From assembly GCA_028386065.3 (NCBI GenBank), contig JAKUCV010002325.1:45717-109716 (forward strand): DNA of 64,000 bases, read 5' to 3'. The first letter of the stretch is position 1, and each line of letters opens with the position of its first letter. The notes under the pieces were generated by a model. The model saw only the letters and a list, made by a program, of their open reading frames with translations. It did no database searches and was not told where the DNA came from. The stretch comes from Turnera subulata (Eukaryota > Streptophyta > Magnoliopsida > Malpighiales > Passifloraceae). The position numbers and the translations under genes were made by a program. Shown piece after piece: positions 46,378 to 58,251 of the stretch.

Positions 46378-46915
46378 TACGGACTGCTTCCTTCAGCTTA
46401 ATCAGGTCGGGATCTCCATCTTGTAACTCTATAATCCAGCCTCTCAGGTTAGACTTGACTTTAATATGGGTCAATAAAGCTCTTGTCTCATTAACTGACA
46501 AATCAACTCCCATCTTCCTTAACTCGATAAGGGAGGATATCGAGTAGGTCGTGGAAGCTTCTTCTGGTTGTCTCTGGCTCAAAGCATCAGCTACAACATT
46601 AGCTTTTCCAGGGTGGTACTCAATAGTACAATCATAATCATTCAGCAACTCAACCCAACATCTTTGTCGCAGGTTAAGTTCCTTTTGAGTCATGATGTCC
46701 TTGAGACTCTTATGATCTGTGAAAATCCGGCATCTCTCTCCAAACAGGTAATGTCGCCAAATCTTTAAAGCAAGAATCACTGCGGCCATCTCTAGATCAT
46801 GTGTCAGATAATTCTTCTCATGTGGCCTCAACTGTCTCGAAGCATAGGCAATCACTCGGCCTTCTTGCATCAGAACTGCTCCCAATCCAAGACATGAAGC
46901 ATCGTAAAATAACAC
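46352..46915 (-). pseudogene. Gypsy RNase H region (pol fragment)
   Basis: Contains [49 protein letters not shown] and [15 protein letters not shown], the canonical gypsy RNase H blocks with D, E and D residues. It is separated from the RT by a frameshift at about 46915. A second frame change, in the segment 46352-46377, separates it from the integrase frame. Confidence 0.9.
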
Positions 46916-48030
46916 ATATCCACTCCTGGCTTAGGTACTGTCAAAACTGGCACTGATGTCAACTTCTTCTTTAGTTCATCAAAACTCTTCTGGCAGGATT
47001 CACTCCAAACAAATGCTTGATCTTTGCTCAACAGTTTGGTCATAGGACTAGCTATCAAAGAAAAACCCTCGATGAATCTCTGGTAATATCCTGCAAGGCC
47101 AAGAAAACTTCTGACTTCTGGTACCATCTTGGGCGGCTCCCACTCTAGAACAGCTTTTACTTTGGCAGGGTTAACCTTAATCCCATCCCCGGATACAACA
47201 TGTCCAAGGAATGCAACTTCTTCAAGCCAGAACTCGCACTTGCTGAACTTGGCATACAACTCTTTTTCTCGCAACCTCTGCAGTACTACCCTCATGTGCG
47301 CTTCATGTTCTTCTCTGTTCTTCGAATATATCAGAATATCGTCGATGAAAACTACAACAAACTTGTCCAAGAACTCATTCAAGACCAAGTGCATCAAGCA
47401 CATGAAAACTGCAGGAGCATTAGTCAAGCCAAAAGGAACCACTGTGAACTCAAAGTGACCATACCGAGTGCAGAAGGCTGTCTTCGGTATGTCCTTCTCT
47501 GCAATCTTGACTTGGTGATATCCAGACCGGAGATCAATCTTGGAAAACACAGTAGCTCCCTGTAACTGATCAAAAAGGTCATCAATCCTGGGAAGCGGAT
47601 ACTTGTTCTTCACTGTCACTTTGTTCAGCTGGCGGTAGTCTACACACATGCGCAAACTGCCATCTTTCTTCTTCACAAACAGAACTGGTGATCCCCAAGG
47701 TGATGTACTAGGTCTGATGAATCCCTTCTCAAGCAACTCATCTAACTGTTTCTTCAATTCCTGAAGCTCTGTTGGTGCCATCGATATAGGTGTCACTCCT
47801 AGCATCAAGCCGATGGTGTACTCAACTTCTCTGTCAGGTGGCAATCCCGGTAAATCCTTCGGAAATACATCTGGAAACTCTCTGACAACTATGATGTCTC
47901 CCAAAACTGGAGTCTGAACGTCTTCGCCCTTGATGTGAGTTAACAAGGCATCGGGACCATACGGCTTCATTCCGACATCCTGGTTAGCAGAGATACTACA
48001 GGTAGTAGCAACTCTCCTAATACCTGTCAA
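46870..48030 (-). pseudogene. Gypsy reverse transcriptase (pol fragment)
   Basis: About 386 codons. RT blocks include [31 protein letters not shown], the active site [13 protein letters not shown] (FIDD, as in most gypsy RTs), [10 protein letters not shown] and [12 protein letters not shown]. The frame opens right after an in-frame TAG that ends the protease segment, and is lost at its 3' end by a one-base shift. The catalytic aspartates are intact. Confidence 0.92.
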
Positions 48031-48546
48031 CTAAACCTGTCGTCCACCATCGGAAGTCAACAGCACTTCCTTGGTTCGACAGTTTACCAAAGCACTGTAC
48101 CTCGACAACCAGTCCATCCCCAGAATGATATCGAAACATCCCATGTTCATCACAACCAACCGTGCAAGAAAAACCTCGTTGTCGTACGAGAGAGAAACGT
48201 CTCTGCACACATGGGTTAATCTGACCACTATACCCGTAGGTAACCTAACCCTCATCGAACAAGTTAAATTTTCTTCCGTACAGTTATGTTGTATTGCAAA
48301 ACTTTGCGCGACAAATGAATGCGTAGTACCAGGATCAATCAAAGTATAAGCAGTACTACCAAAGACTGTAAAAGTACCTGCTATGACATCGACATTCTCT
48401 GGATCCTCATCAGCGGTGATAACAAATGCTCTTGGCACAGCTGCACTCTGATTCATGGCTGACTGGGTCCTAGCAGGAACAGCTCCACGTCCCCGGCCTC
48501 GGCCAACTCCAGAACTACTAGGAACACTGGCAACCAAAGCTTGCAC
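48031..48546 (-). pseudogene. Gypsy aspartic protease region
   Basis: Contains the protease signature YTLIDPGTTHSFV (Asp in a D-P-G context) and the C-terminal IILGMDWLSRYSALVNC block typical of gypsy proteases. It is bounded by in-frame TAG codons at 48550-48552 and 48031-48033, both in the gag-pol reading frame. Confidence 0.85.
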
Positions 48547-48549
48547 TGT

Positions 48550-49626
48550 CTAAGTAGGTGCTGTACCTCCAGATCTTCCCAACTTGGGACAAGCATATCG
48601 GTAGTGCCCAACATCGTTACACTCATAGCACCTCACCTGAGACAGAGGAAGTCTCGGGCCAGTATCCCCAGATGAAGTCCCTCCAAACTGAGTCCATGAA
48701 CTGCCTCGGTTGTAGGTATTGTTGTTCCATCCACGTCCCTGACTCACTGGCATAGAGCGGCTCTGTCTATACCCTGATCGGTTAGCAGGTGTCTGGAACC
48801 TCTTGTTCTGTCCCCCAGAACTCTGTGCAGCTTGCCTCTTACGGATCTCTTGTTGCTCCCTCTCATTACCCAGCCAAATAATCTCAGCTCTCAGGGCATC
48901 TGTCAGCATGTCCTGGTAAGTCTCATAGACCTTGCACCCCATGACTGTCTGGATACCAGATCGAAGACCATCCCAGAAACGTTTATATCTGGCCTCCGGA
49001 GTAGCTACAAACTCACTGGCATAAATGAACAAACGGTTGAACTTGATCTCATAATCATTGATCGTCTGATCTGGTCCCTGTTGCAGTCCCAGAAACTCTC
49101 GTCTCAGCTGATCCTGGTATGCCTCAGAAACAAACTTCCTTCGAAACATCTCTATGAACTGGTTCCACGGCATAGTGATAGGTGTCGGCATGTCCCTGGT
49201 GGTAGACTCCCACCAATCAACGGCATCTCCTCGGAACATGGCAGCAGCGTATCTGGCCCACCTGTCATTCCTGTATGTCAGCCTCAGCATAACCCTGTTC
49301 ATCTGTCTGAGCCACCGATCTGCATCCTGTGGTGTAGTGACACCAGTAAAAATCTCTGCCCCAAGCTTCTCCAGCTTCATATACACTGGATCCTCAACTG
49401 GTCCTTAGTTTTCCTGTTCCTGAGCTTCCATAGCATCAATAGGGGCATCTCTGGCATCTTGCCTTTGCAGAATCTGAGTTACCACATTTAACATCTGCGT
49501 AGGGTCTCCCAAAGGAACATTCGCAGGGTGTTTCGAACCTCCCGCAACTTGCTACGGTTGATCCACCGATACCTGATCGTCATTTAGGTGGACTCCAGCA
49601 TACTGATTCCCTCTAACCGGATCCAT
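48550..49626 (-). pseudogene. Gypsy gag (capsid and zinc knuckle) with two in-frame stops
   Basis: Starts at MDPVRGNQYAG (ATG 49626). In-frame TAG at 49552-49554 and TAA at 49405-49407 interrupt the N-terminal part. The retrotransposon gag domain is open from there: DADRWLRQMNRVM, AAMFRGDAVDWWEST, FIEMFRRKFVSEAYQDQ and FLGLQQGPDQTINDYEIKFN. A single CCHC zinc knuckle (CYECNDVGHYRYAC) lies near the end. A third stop (TAG 48550-48552) separates it from protease in the same frame. Confidence 0.9.
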
Positions 49627-49734
49627 TCGTACCTATATGAGAATGTATATGTATGCATATCATATCATGTGTGACAAATCTTATGCACAAACAAACAATC
49701 ATGCAATCACAGTTATGTCCCTAGTGACCTACTG

Positions 49735-49749
49735 CCTGCTCTGCTACCA
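49735..49749 (-). promoter_or_regulatory. Primer binding site, initiator-tRNA-Met-like
   Basis: The minus strand reads tggtagcagagcagg just inside the 5' LTR. It resembles the plant initiator tRNA-Met complement (tggtatcagagc...) with a few differences. Confidence 0.65.
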
Positions 49750-49752
49750 AAC

Positions 49753-51613
49753 TGAAGCGCCCCGACCCGTCTGGAAAACAAATACAACAACCGTCACCCA
49801 ACACGGGGACCATTATTCAGCAGCTCACAGCTCACAATATATAACAGCAACAGAGAAAAGAGCAAGCAACAGAGGCAGAGTGACAAACAGCCTCAAAGTC
49901 ATATGAACAAGCAAACACAGCAGCAGAATTATCATATGCAACAGAACAGCAGCGGAAGACTTTATGCATATGCAGTGGAGGTATGGATCCGGAGTCAGGT
50001 GGAGAAGAAAGCAGCAGCCATCGAACATCGTACCTGAACTACGAAACAACTTAACCTACGGGATGAAACCCCGCAGGCGAGGGGTGAGTGCGAAGTGCTC
50101 ACCGACGAAGGATAAACAGTGATATGCAGGCAACCGTAATATAGTAAAGAAATCACAGGCAAACAATAATACCAATCAAACAAGACTGAGCCAAGACCAA
50201 GAGAATATCTTATTATTATTCCAATTTTATCTTCCGGGCCCCCGTCACTGGACAAGCTAGGGTCGTACCAGGTTATCAATTAATTTCGGATGTCAGGTCA
50301 AAAAACGATACCAAATCTTACCATACCGGGACCACATCCCAAAACTGGATATTCGGTATATCCGAACCACTGGGTATTCGGTATACCCCAACCTCAGGCA
50401 TTGACATGCCAATCGGATATTCGGTATATCCAAACCACTGGGTATTCGGTATACCCCAACCATCGACATGCCAACCCAACCAAGTAACCAAACCAAGTAA
50501 CCGACCATAGCATCCCAAAATTAATTTTCAAACCATCGGGTCGTACCACTACTTTCCACGTGAAAATTATATCATCATCTCAAATCATTCCCAATTCCCA
50601 ATTTCCAATTTCCATTTTTCAATTATCCACAGTCAATAGTTCAACATCAATTTCAGCATAATATCCACAGAATCAATATCACAGTCCAATAATCACAACA
50701 GCAATAATCACAGCAATCGTTAACCAACAGTGAATATCTCAGCAGTTCAATCAAACAAAGCATACAAAGTATTACAGGCAACATAACAAAGGTTATCCAT
50801 CCTCACCTTAGCCGATTACTCAATTATGGAAATGTCCAACAGATTCCAAGTCCGGTTCCTCAGCAAATTGCTCGTTATCAACTCCTATATCAATCAAATA
50901 ATATGCATACATAAGGTGATATGCAAATGCCATGCTAATACTGTGTATCGGAAAAATAAATACTGACTCGTCTCGGTTACTTCCCCGGGTTAATTCTTTT
51001 ATCATCATCATTCACCATTTATTTCAAGTGTCAAAATACCAACTTATACTTATACCCGGATATTATTCCGGTATTTTATTACCTTGATAATACCTTTTCC
51101 AAAATTTACTCCATAAGTATGTACTTTCCAAAATAATTATTATCTTTTCCCCCATAAAATTATTTCCCAAAATCATATTTTCCAGAATTATATTTTCCCC
51201 AAATTATTTCTAACTAATTTTATTTTCCAGATTTTATTTTTTTTTAAAAAAAATGGACTTGACCATACTCTGCAGCCCATATCCAAACTCAGCCCAAACC
51301 CAAGACCAGGCCCAGGCCAAAGCCCAGAGCACAGCAGGTCCAAGCCACACCCGGCCCAGAACCCGCGCGGCCCAAGACTTCAACCGCGACCCACTTGTGA
51401 AGACGGGTCAAACCCACCCGGATCCTCAACCCACGGGTCTGCAACTCACCTAGCGGGTGAAGAGACGGCGCGGCGAGGCAGGATACGGGATAAAAGCGCG
51501 ACGACGAGCACGAGCAGGCGACGGCAGGAGGCGCTCGACTGTTGGACGCGGCTGCAGGCTGTCGTTGGCAAGGAAGGGGGCAGCGGCGACGGATCCAAGC
51601 GAAATGGCCGTCG
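49753..51613 (-). repeat. 5' LTR of the outer element, first part
   Basis: Collinear with 42297-44222 of the 3' LTR. It breaks off after gaaatggccgtcg at 51613, where the compound insert starts with tgtaacag. It has the same four hairpin palindromes, at 50347-50456. Confidence 0.92.
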
Positions 51614-51954
51614 TGTAACAGCCCGGGTAAAATTTTGGATTTTTACCGGGACTGTAAAAGTTTTTTTACCATGATTTACCGTTGAATTAATCTTGGGTAA
51701 TTAATTCAAGGTAAATCGGGCGTCGTTTTTCGTAACCGAGAGTTTTCCCGCGCTCGTGATTTTTCCGTGGATTTTTTTCGGGCCTAAGTTGGTATTTTTT
51801 GGGTCCCGGGATTTTTGAAAAAATCACACCGGAAAATAACTAAGGGGGTATCAGTTATTTTCTGGTCCGGACCGGACTCGCCCTGTAATGCAGACAAGCT
51901 GCATTATTGCTAAGATTCACAAGTCGCACAGTGATGCACAGTAATTTTTACGTT

Positions 51955-52245
51955 TATAAAAGAAGAAGAAAGCAGGAGAAGAGGAAGAGAGGAGAAGAAA
52001 AAGAAAAAGAGTGAAAAAGAAAAAGAGAGGAAAAGAAAAAAAAGAGAGAAAAGAAGAGAAAAAAAAGAAAAAAAAGAAAAAGGAAACCGGAAAAATGGAG
52101 AGGAAAAAAAAAGAGAGGGGGAAAAAAAGGGAGAAAAGGAAAAAAATAAAACAGAAAATGAAAAAAAAAGTGAAGGAAAAAAAAAGAAAGAAAATAGGAA
52201 GAAAAAGAAAAAAATAAAGAAAATGAAAAAAAAAAAGAAGACGTT
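51955..52245 (+). repeat. Nearly pure purine tract in LTR A
   Basis: About 290 bp of almost only A and G (gaaaaagaaaaagag and similar) with rare C/T. The counterpart in LTR C spans about 55140-55514 and is longer through an internal duplication (gaaactggaaaaatggagag twice). The counterpart in LTR E, inverted, spans 60945-61205. Long Phe/Lys/Glu-rich frames here are artefacts of composition. Confidence 0.9.
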
Positions 52246-53530
52246 ACTGTTCATCGTCACCCTCCTCCCGTCACTGTGCACGCCCGACCGATCCGCGCCA
52301 CTTCTCGTGCCACCACCGAGTTCGCCGTCCCGTCGCGATCCCAACCCCGCCTCCTCCGCTTGGTTCCGCCGTCTGACGCGCGCCGTAGAGCCGTCGACCC
52401 GCAAGCAGACCCGCGGATCTTGCTTCCTCCGCGCCTGCACCTTTTTCCGACAGCTTCACGCCAGCCTTCCGCCGCCAACACGCCGCTCGTGCCGCCTCGA
52501 CATCGCAGCTGAGCTCGCCTTTCCCTCCTCGCGCCTGTCGTCGCGCCGTCGCCGCTGCAACCCGAGGTGAGCGACGGGTTTTGAGAGCCGACCCGTTTTC
52601 TTGGACGGGTCTGTACAGTGTGATTGTTCTGGGTTTTGGGTTGGACGATTGGGCCGGCTGGGCTTGGCACAGTGCAAGCCTGGGCTTGGTACTGTTCTGC
52701 CTAGTCCGGTTTTATTTAAAAAAAGGAATATACATATATATATATTTATTTTCTAGTAATTAATTTTGAAAAAAAATTATATATTTACTTTGAGAAAATT
52801 ATGGTCAATTTAATTCTGGTATTTTGAAAAAAATATAAATATATATACTTTGATAAATAATTAAGTTATGTTTTGAAGAAAAACTAATATTATTTGGAAA
52901 AATATAAATATCATGAAAATAATTTCTGGAAATTTATTATATGTATTATTTTCTCTGGAAAATTATGGTTGAGGAATATATATATATATATATATATATA
53001 TGTACTTTGAAAATTAAAGGTGATTATATTTTATGTTGGGAAATATTATTATGTATATATAGAAAAAGATAAATACTATATATACTTTTTGGAAATTATA
53101 AATAGGTTATTATTTTTCTGGAAAAATTATGGAGATTATAATTTTGGAAAATTATAATTATTTTATGAAAATATTTTGGAAAGAATTTTAATTAAAGTAT
53201 GGTACCGAAATTATATTTGGCTATACGTACGGTATAATATTTTCGGTAAAAGATGAAAATAAAGGATATGAACCGGGATGGGGTATTTCGCAGTATTGGC
53301 ATCATGACATACTCTTATGTGCATCTTATGTGAGTATACACTATTTTGTTGTATAGGTTCGGATATCGGACAGTTTCCCGAGGAGCCGGCGTCGGACCGG
53401 TCATTGTTTCCAGAGTTGAGTAATCGGCCAAGGTGAGGATGGATTTCCTTTATTATGTGCTTAAATTACTCGGTTGTTGTGTTTGATGGTTGTTGCACTG
53501 TTGTTTGTCATAATTGTCTTGATTGTTGTC

Positions 53531-53915
53531 GGGATGTTTATCCCAGTATCTTGATTTGGTTTTGGGATGTTTATCCCCGTGTTGAGTTTTGGATGTTTAT
53601 TTCTGTGTCATTTTGGATTAAAGTATAATGGAATTAATAATAAATTGTGATAAGGATGTTGATCCTTGGATTTGGATGGGATGTCTATCCCGGTATTTTA
53701 GGTTAGGGATGTTGATCCCTATGGCTTGGTTTTGAAATAAGATAATATAATTGTCACGTGGTAAGTAGTGGTACGACTCGATGGTTTAAGACTGTTTTGT
53801 GGTGGCCTTGACCTGGGTTACTTGTGATAAGCATGTCTATGCTTGGGATGTCTATCGCGTGATTATTTTTGGGATGTCTGTGCCTGGGTTCGTATTTTTG
53901 GGATGTCGATCCCTG
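53531..53915 (+). repeat. Array of short hairpin palindromes in LTR A
   Basis: Repeated 14-mers of the form GGGAT-N4-ATCCC (gggatgtttatccc, gggatgtctatccc, gggatgttgatccc, gggatgtcgatccc and decayed variants) spaced 20-70 bp apart, nine or more copies. Similar arrays occur in LTRs C (55937-56040), D (57590-57660) and E (59250-59640). Confidence 0.85.
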
Positions 53916-54111
53916 GGTTCTCTTGGATTTGGTCTGGCACCCGGAATGAGTTGGTAACCAGGTCTGACCCCTAGCTTATCCGTGACGGGGCCCGGAAAGA
54001 TAAAATTGGAAATTGGATTTTTATTTGAGTCTTTTTGGTCTTGGACTGGTTTTGGGTCTTGTCTTTCGGTTTGGTGTGTTTTGGTGGTTTTTGCCGTTTT
54101 CGACTTTGAGT

Positions 54112-54215
54112 ACGAGCAGGAGACGGCAGGAGGCGCTCGACTGTTGGACGCGGCTGCAGGCTGTCGTTGGCAAGGAAGGGGGCAGCGGCGACGGATCCAA
54201 GCGAAATGGCCGTCG
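54112..54215 (+). repeat. 104-bp duplicate of outer-LTR sequence between LTRs A and B
   Basis: Matches 51510-51613 (acgagcagg...aaatggccgtcg) over the same 104-bp length. Both copies are followed immediately by tgtaacagcccggg. Confidence 0.92.
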
Positions 54216-54746
54216 TGTAACAGCCCGGGTAAAATTTTGGATTCTTACCGGGACTGTAAAAGTCTTTTTACCGTGATTTACTGTTGAATTAATCTTGGGT
54301 AATTAATTCAAGGTAAATTGGGCGTCGTTTTTCGAAACCGAGAGTTTTCCCGCGCTCGTGATTTTTTCGTGGATTTTTTCGGACCTAAGTTGGTATTTTT
54401 CGGGTTTCGGGATTTTCGGAAAAATTACACCGGAAAATAACTAAGGGGGTATCAGTTATTTTTTGGTCCGGACCGGACTCGCTCCGTAATGCAGACGATT
54501 TGCATTATTGATGGTTCACATGTTGAATAGTAAAAAAAAAGTTTAAAAACCGGTGAAGAGGAAGGGGGGAGGAAGAGAAGAAAAGAAAGAGAAAAGAAAG
54601 AAGAGAAAAAAAAGAGAGCAAAAAAAGAAAGAAGAAGAAAGAAAGAAAAAAGAGAGAAGGAGAGAAAAAGAAAAAATAATTAGTTGGGTTGTCACAGTTC
54701 CGGCACGTGTTTATTGTGTACGGTAAATACGGGTCGGGGCGTTTCA
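54216..54746 (+). mobile_element. LTR B: internally deleted LTR, 531 bp
   Basis: It has a full 5' tip (tgtaacagcccggg) and a full 3' tip (cacgtgtttattgtgtacgg, then gggtcggggcgtttca), but lacks the roughly 2 kb middle seen in LTR D. A purine tract ends at about 54676. Confidence 0.85.
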
Positions 54747-54799
54747 CCCACGGATAAGACGGAATTTCGGGGACGAATTTCTTTTTAAGGTGGGTAGAC
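54747..54799 (+). other. 53-bp internal remnant with polypurine tract
   Basis: cggggacgaatttc followed by aaggtgggtagac is the 3' end of a chromovirus internal region. It is all that is left between LTRs B and C. Confidence 0.85.
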
Positions 54800-56080
54800 T
54801 GTAACAGCCAGGGTAAAAATTTGGATTTTTACCGGGACTGTAAAAATCTTTTTACCGTGATTTACCGTTGAATTAATCTTGGGTAATTAATTCAAGATAA
54901 ATCGGGCGTCGTTTTTCGTAACCGAGAGTTTTCCCGTGCTCGTGATTTTTCCGTGGATTTTTTTCGGGCCTAAGTTGATATTTTTCGGGTCCCGGGATTT
55001 TCGGAAAAATCACACCGGAAAATAACTAAGGGGGTATCAGTTATTTTCTGGTCCGGACCGGACTCGCCCTGTAATGCAGACAAGCAGCATTATTGCTGAT
55101 TCACAAGTCGCACAGTGATGCACAGTAATTTTTATGTTTATAAAAGAAGAAGAAAGCAAGAGAAGAGGAAGAGAGGAGAAGAAAAAGAAAAAGAGAGAGA
55201 AAAAAAAAGAGAGGAAAAGAAAAAAAAGAGAGAAAAGAAGAGAAAAAAAAGAAAAAAAAAGGAAAAAGGAAACTGGAAAAATGGAGAGGAAAAAAAAAAG
55301 AGAGGGGAAAAAAAGAGAGAAAAGAAGAGAAAAAAAAGAAAAAAAAAGGAAAAAGGAAACTGGAAAAATGGAGAGGAAAAAAAAAAGAGAGGGGAAAAAA
55401 AGGGAGAAAAGGAAAAAAATAAAACAGAAAATGAAAAAAAAAGAGAAGGAAAAAAGAAAAAAATAGGAAGAAAAAGAAGAAAATAAAGAAAATGAAAAAA
55501 AAGAAGAGACGCTACTGTTCATCGTCACCGTCCTCCTGTCACTGTGCACGCCCGACTGATCCGCGCCACCGCCGCCACCACCGAGTTTGCCGTCCCGTCG
55601 CGATCCCAACCCCGCCTCCTCCGCTTGGTTCCGCCGCCTGACGCGCGCCGTAGAGTCGTCGACCCGCGAGCAGACCCGCGGATCTTGCTTCCTCCGCGCC
55701 TGCACCTTTTTCTGACAGCTTCACACCAGCCTTCCGCCGCCAACACGCCGCTCGTGCCGCCTCGACATCGCAGCTGAGCTCGCCTTTCCCTCCTCGCGCC
55801 TGTCGTCGCGCCGCCGCCTCTGCAACCCGAGGTGAGCGACGGGTTTTGAGAGCCGACCCGTTTTCTTGGACGGGTCTGTACAGTGTGCTTGTTCTGGGTT
55901 TTGGGTTGGACGATTGGGCCTTGACCTGGGTTACTTGTGATAAGCATGTCTATGCTTGGGATGTCTATCCCGTGATTATTTTTGGGATGTCTGTCCCTGG
56001 GTTCGTATTTTTAGGATGTCGATCCCTGGGTTCTCTTGGATTTGGTCTGGCACCCGGAATGTGTTGGTAACCAGGTCTGA

Positions 56081-58251
56081 TGTAACAGCCCGGGTAAAAT
56101 TTTTGATTTTTACCGGGACTGTAGAAGTCTTTTTACCGTGATTTACTGTTGAATTAATCTTGGGTAATTAATTCAAGGTAAATCGAGAGTCATTTTTTGA
56201 AACCGAGGGTTTTCCCGCGCTCGTGATTTTTCCGTGGATTTTTCGGAACTAAGTTAGTATTTTTCGGGTTTCAGAATTCCTCGAAAAATCACACCGGAAA
56301 ATAACCAAGGGGGTTTCGGTTATTTTCTGGTCCGGTCGGGACACGACTGCGTGATTGAGTCACGCAGCCGCCTCCCGTGACAGTACTGTGTAGCCTGTGA
56401 TCTTTTTTCCTCTTTCCCGTGATTTTCTGCCTACCTCTACACCCAGTACACTGTCATCACTTTCATTCCTCTGCAAAACACAACCCAGTTTTCTTTTTCC
56501 TTCAGTTTTGTTATAGCATTTATATATAAAAAAAAGAAACAACACTAAACACCACCATTAACCACCCGACAACACCATCAACCCGAGCCACCACCACCTG
56601 TGAGCCACCAGTCACCACCATCATCGCCCTCACCACCTCGCCACCATCTCCTCCTTCCTTACTTTCCTCCGCTGCGTGCAACACCAGTGAAGCTCGCCTC
56701 CCTTGTGCTCCTCCTGTCTCGCTTTTTGTCCTCCTCGCGTGCACCTGATCCACACCGCCGGCCGAAGCCACCGCTCCCTCTGCCGCCAAGCCAGTAGCGC
56801 AGCCGGTCGGACGAGACAACCCGGCAAATGACCTGCCTTCCTCCCTGCTCTCCTCCTCGCTGCAGCACGCCGGCGACAAGCAAGCCGTCGAGTCCTCCCC
56901 ATCTCGTTGCTGCCGACAGCCACGATCGACCGCCGCTCGCACACGATCTGCCGGCCGCTCCTCACCGTTGTCGCTCGCCATCGGTTCTTCCCCGCGACAC
57001 CTCCTTCCCGTCGCCTCGTGTTGACCGTGCCGCCTCATCCAGCGTCGGGCCGCCATGGTAAGCAGCCACACTCGGGGATGAAGACGACCCACACATGGGT
57101 CAGGGCTACTGGGTTCAAGTATTGGGCTTGGACTTGGGCCCATATCTTGGAACAGCAAGCCTGAACCTTAGTGGGTTTGGGTTAGTTTTTGGTTGGGTTT
57201 CTGTTGGGCTCAAACCTATACCTGGCCCAACCCGAAATTTAAATGACATATAATTATGCTTTGCTGGTATTTATTTATAAATGTGATTATATTTTCTGGA
57301 AATAATAAGAACAACAATATGTATATAGCAAGTATATGTATATAAATATCACGTAAATATTTTAAGGGAAGTAGGTAATAATTTTGGAAAAAAATATTTA
57401 TACCATGAAAATAATTTCTGGGAATTATATATATATATTATTTTCTCTGGAATTATATATATATATATGTACCTTGTGATGGGCAGGTAATAATTAATGA
57501 CGGTAATATAATTGTCACGTGGTAAGTAGAGGTACGACCGGATGGTTTGAGACTGTTTTGTGGTGCCATGATCTGGGTTACTTGTGATGGGCATGTTGAT
57601 GCCGGTTTGATTGGGATGTTGATCCCTGAGTTTGATATTGGGATGTTGATCCCGGGTTCTTTTTGATCTGGCACCAGGAACAGGTTGATAACCTGGTACG
57701 ACCCTAGCTTATCCGTGACGGGGCCCGAAAAGATAAAATTGGATAATTGGATTTTGTTTTAGTCTTTTTGGTCTTGGACCGATTTTGGGTCGAGTCTTTT
57801 GGTTGGGCTGTTTAGCCTGTGTTTTTGACTTGAGTAATTTCAGTGTTCATATTGATTGTCTTTCCTTCGTCGGTGAGCACTTCGGACTCACCCCTCACAT
57901 GCGGGCTTTCATCCCGTAGGATGAGTTATTTTTGTACAGGTTTGATGCATTCCAGACAGGCTGAGGCGTTATCCCTTGGACAGGACTCGGATCCATAGTT
58001 TGCATCTATGTCGCATATAGTGTTTAGTGTGATGTTAAGTCTTCCGCTGTGCTGTTTATTATTGTTGTTGGGCCATTGGGCCGGTTATGATGTTATTGAT
58101 GTTGGGCCGTAGGGCCATATTGTTGTTTATATTTTTGGGCTGTGAGCCAGGGTTTATGTTTTATACACTGTATGCTGGGTTTGATTGGTTGGGTCATCAC
58201 AGTTCCGGCACGTGTTTACTGTGTACGGTAAATACGGGTCGGGGCGTTTCA
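56081..58251 (+). mobile_element. Solo LTR D, 2171 bp, TSD tctga
   Basis: tgtaacagcccggg ... ggggcgtttca, flanked on both sides by tctga (56076-56080 and 58252-58256). It has no internal region, so it is a recombination-derived solo LTR. It includes gggatgttgatccc hairpins near 57590-57660 and the conserved gagcacttcggactcacccc block at about 57874. Confidence 0.93.

Larger units (their letters stand above)
51614..54111 (+). mobile_element. LTR A: truncated gypsy LTR (plus strand)
   Basis: Starts tgtaacagcccgggtaaaat directly after the outer-LTR bases cgtcg. In order it has a purine tract (about 51955-52245), a GC-rich block, AT-rich DNA, and a run of gggatgttgatccc-type palindromes (53531-53915). 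It stops at cgactttgagt, where a duplicate of outer-LTR sequence begins. Its 3' end is missing. Confidence 0.85.

Noticed and set aside
51910..52440. Long minus-strand frames rich in Phe/Ser (also 55037-55705) and plus-strand Lys/Glu frames
   Set aside because: They are translations of the purine tracts inside LTRs. Composition alone keeps them free of stops.
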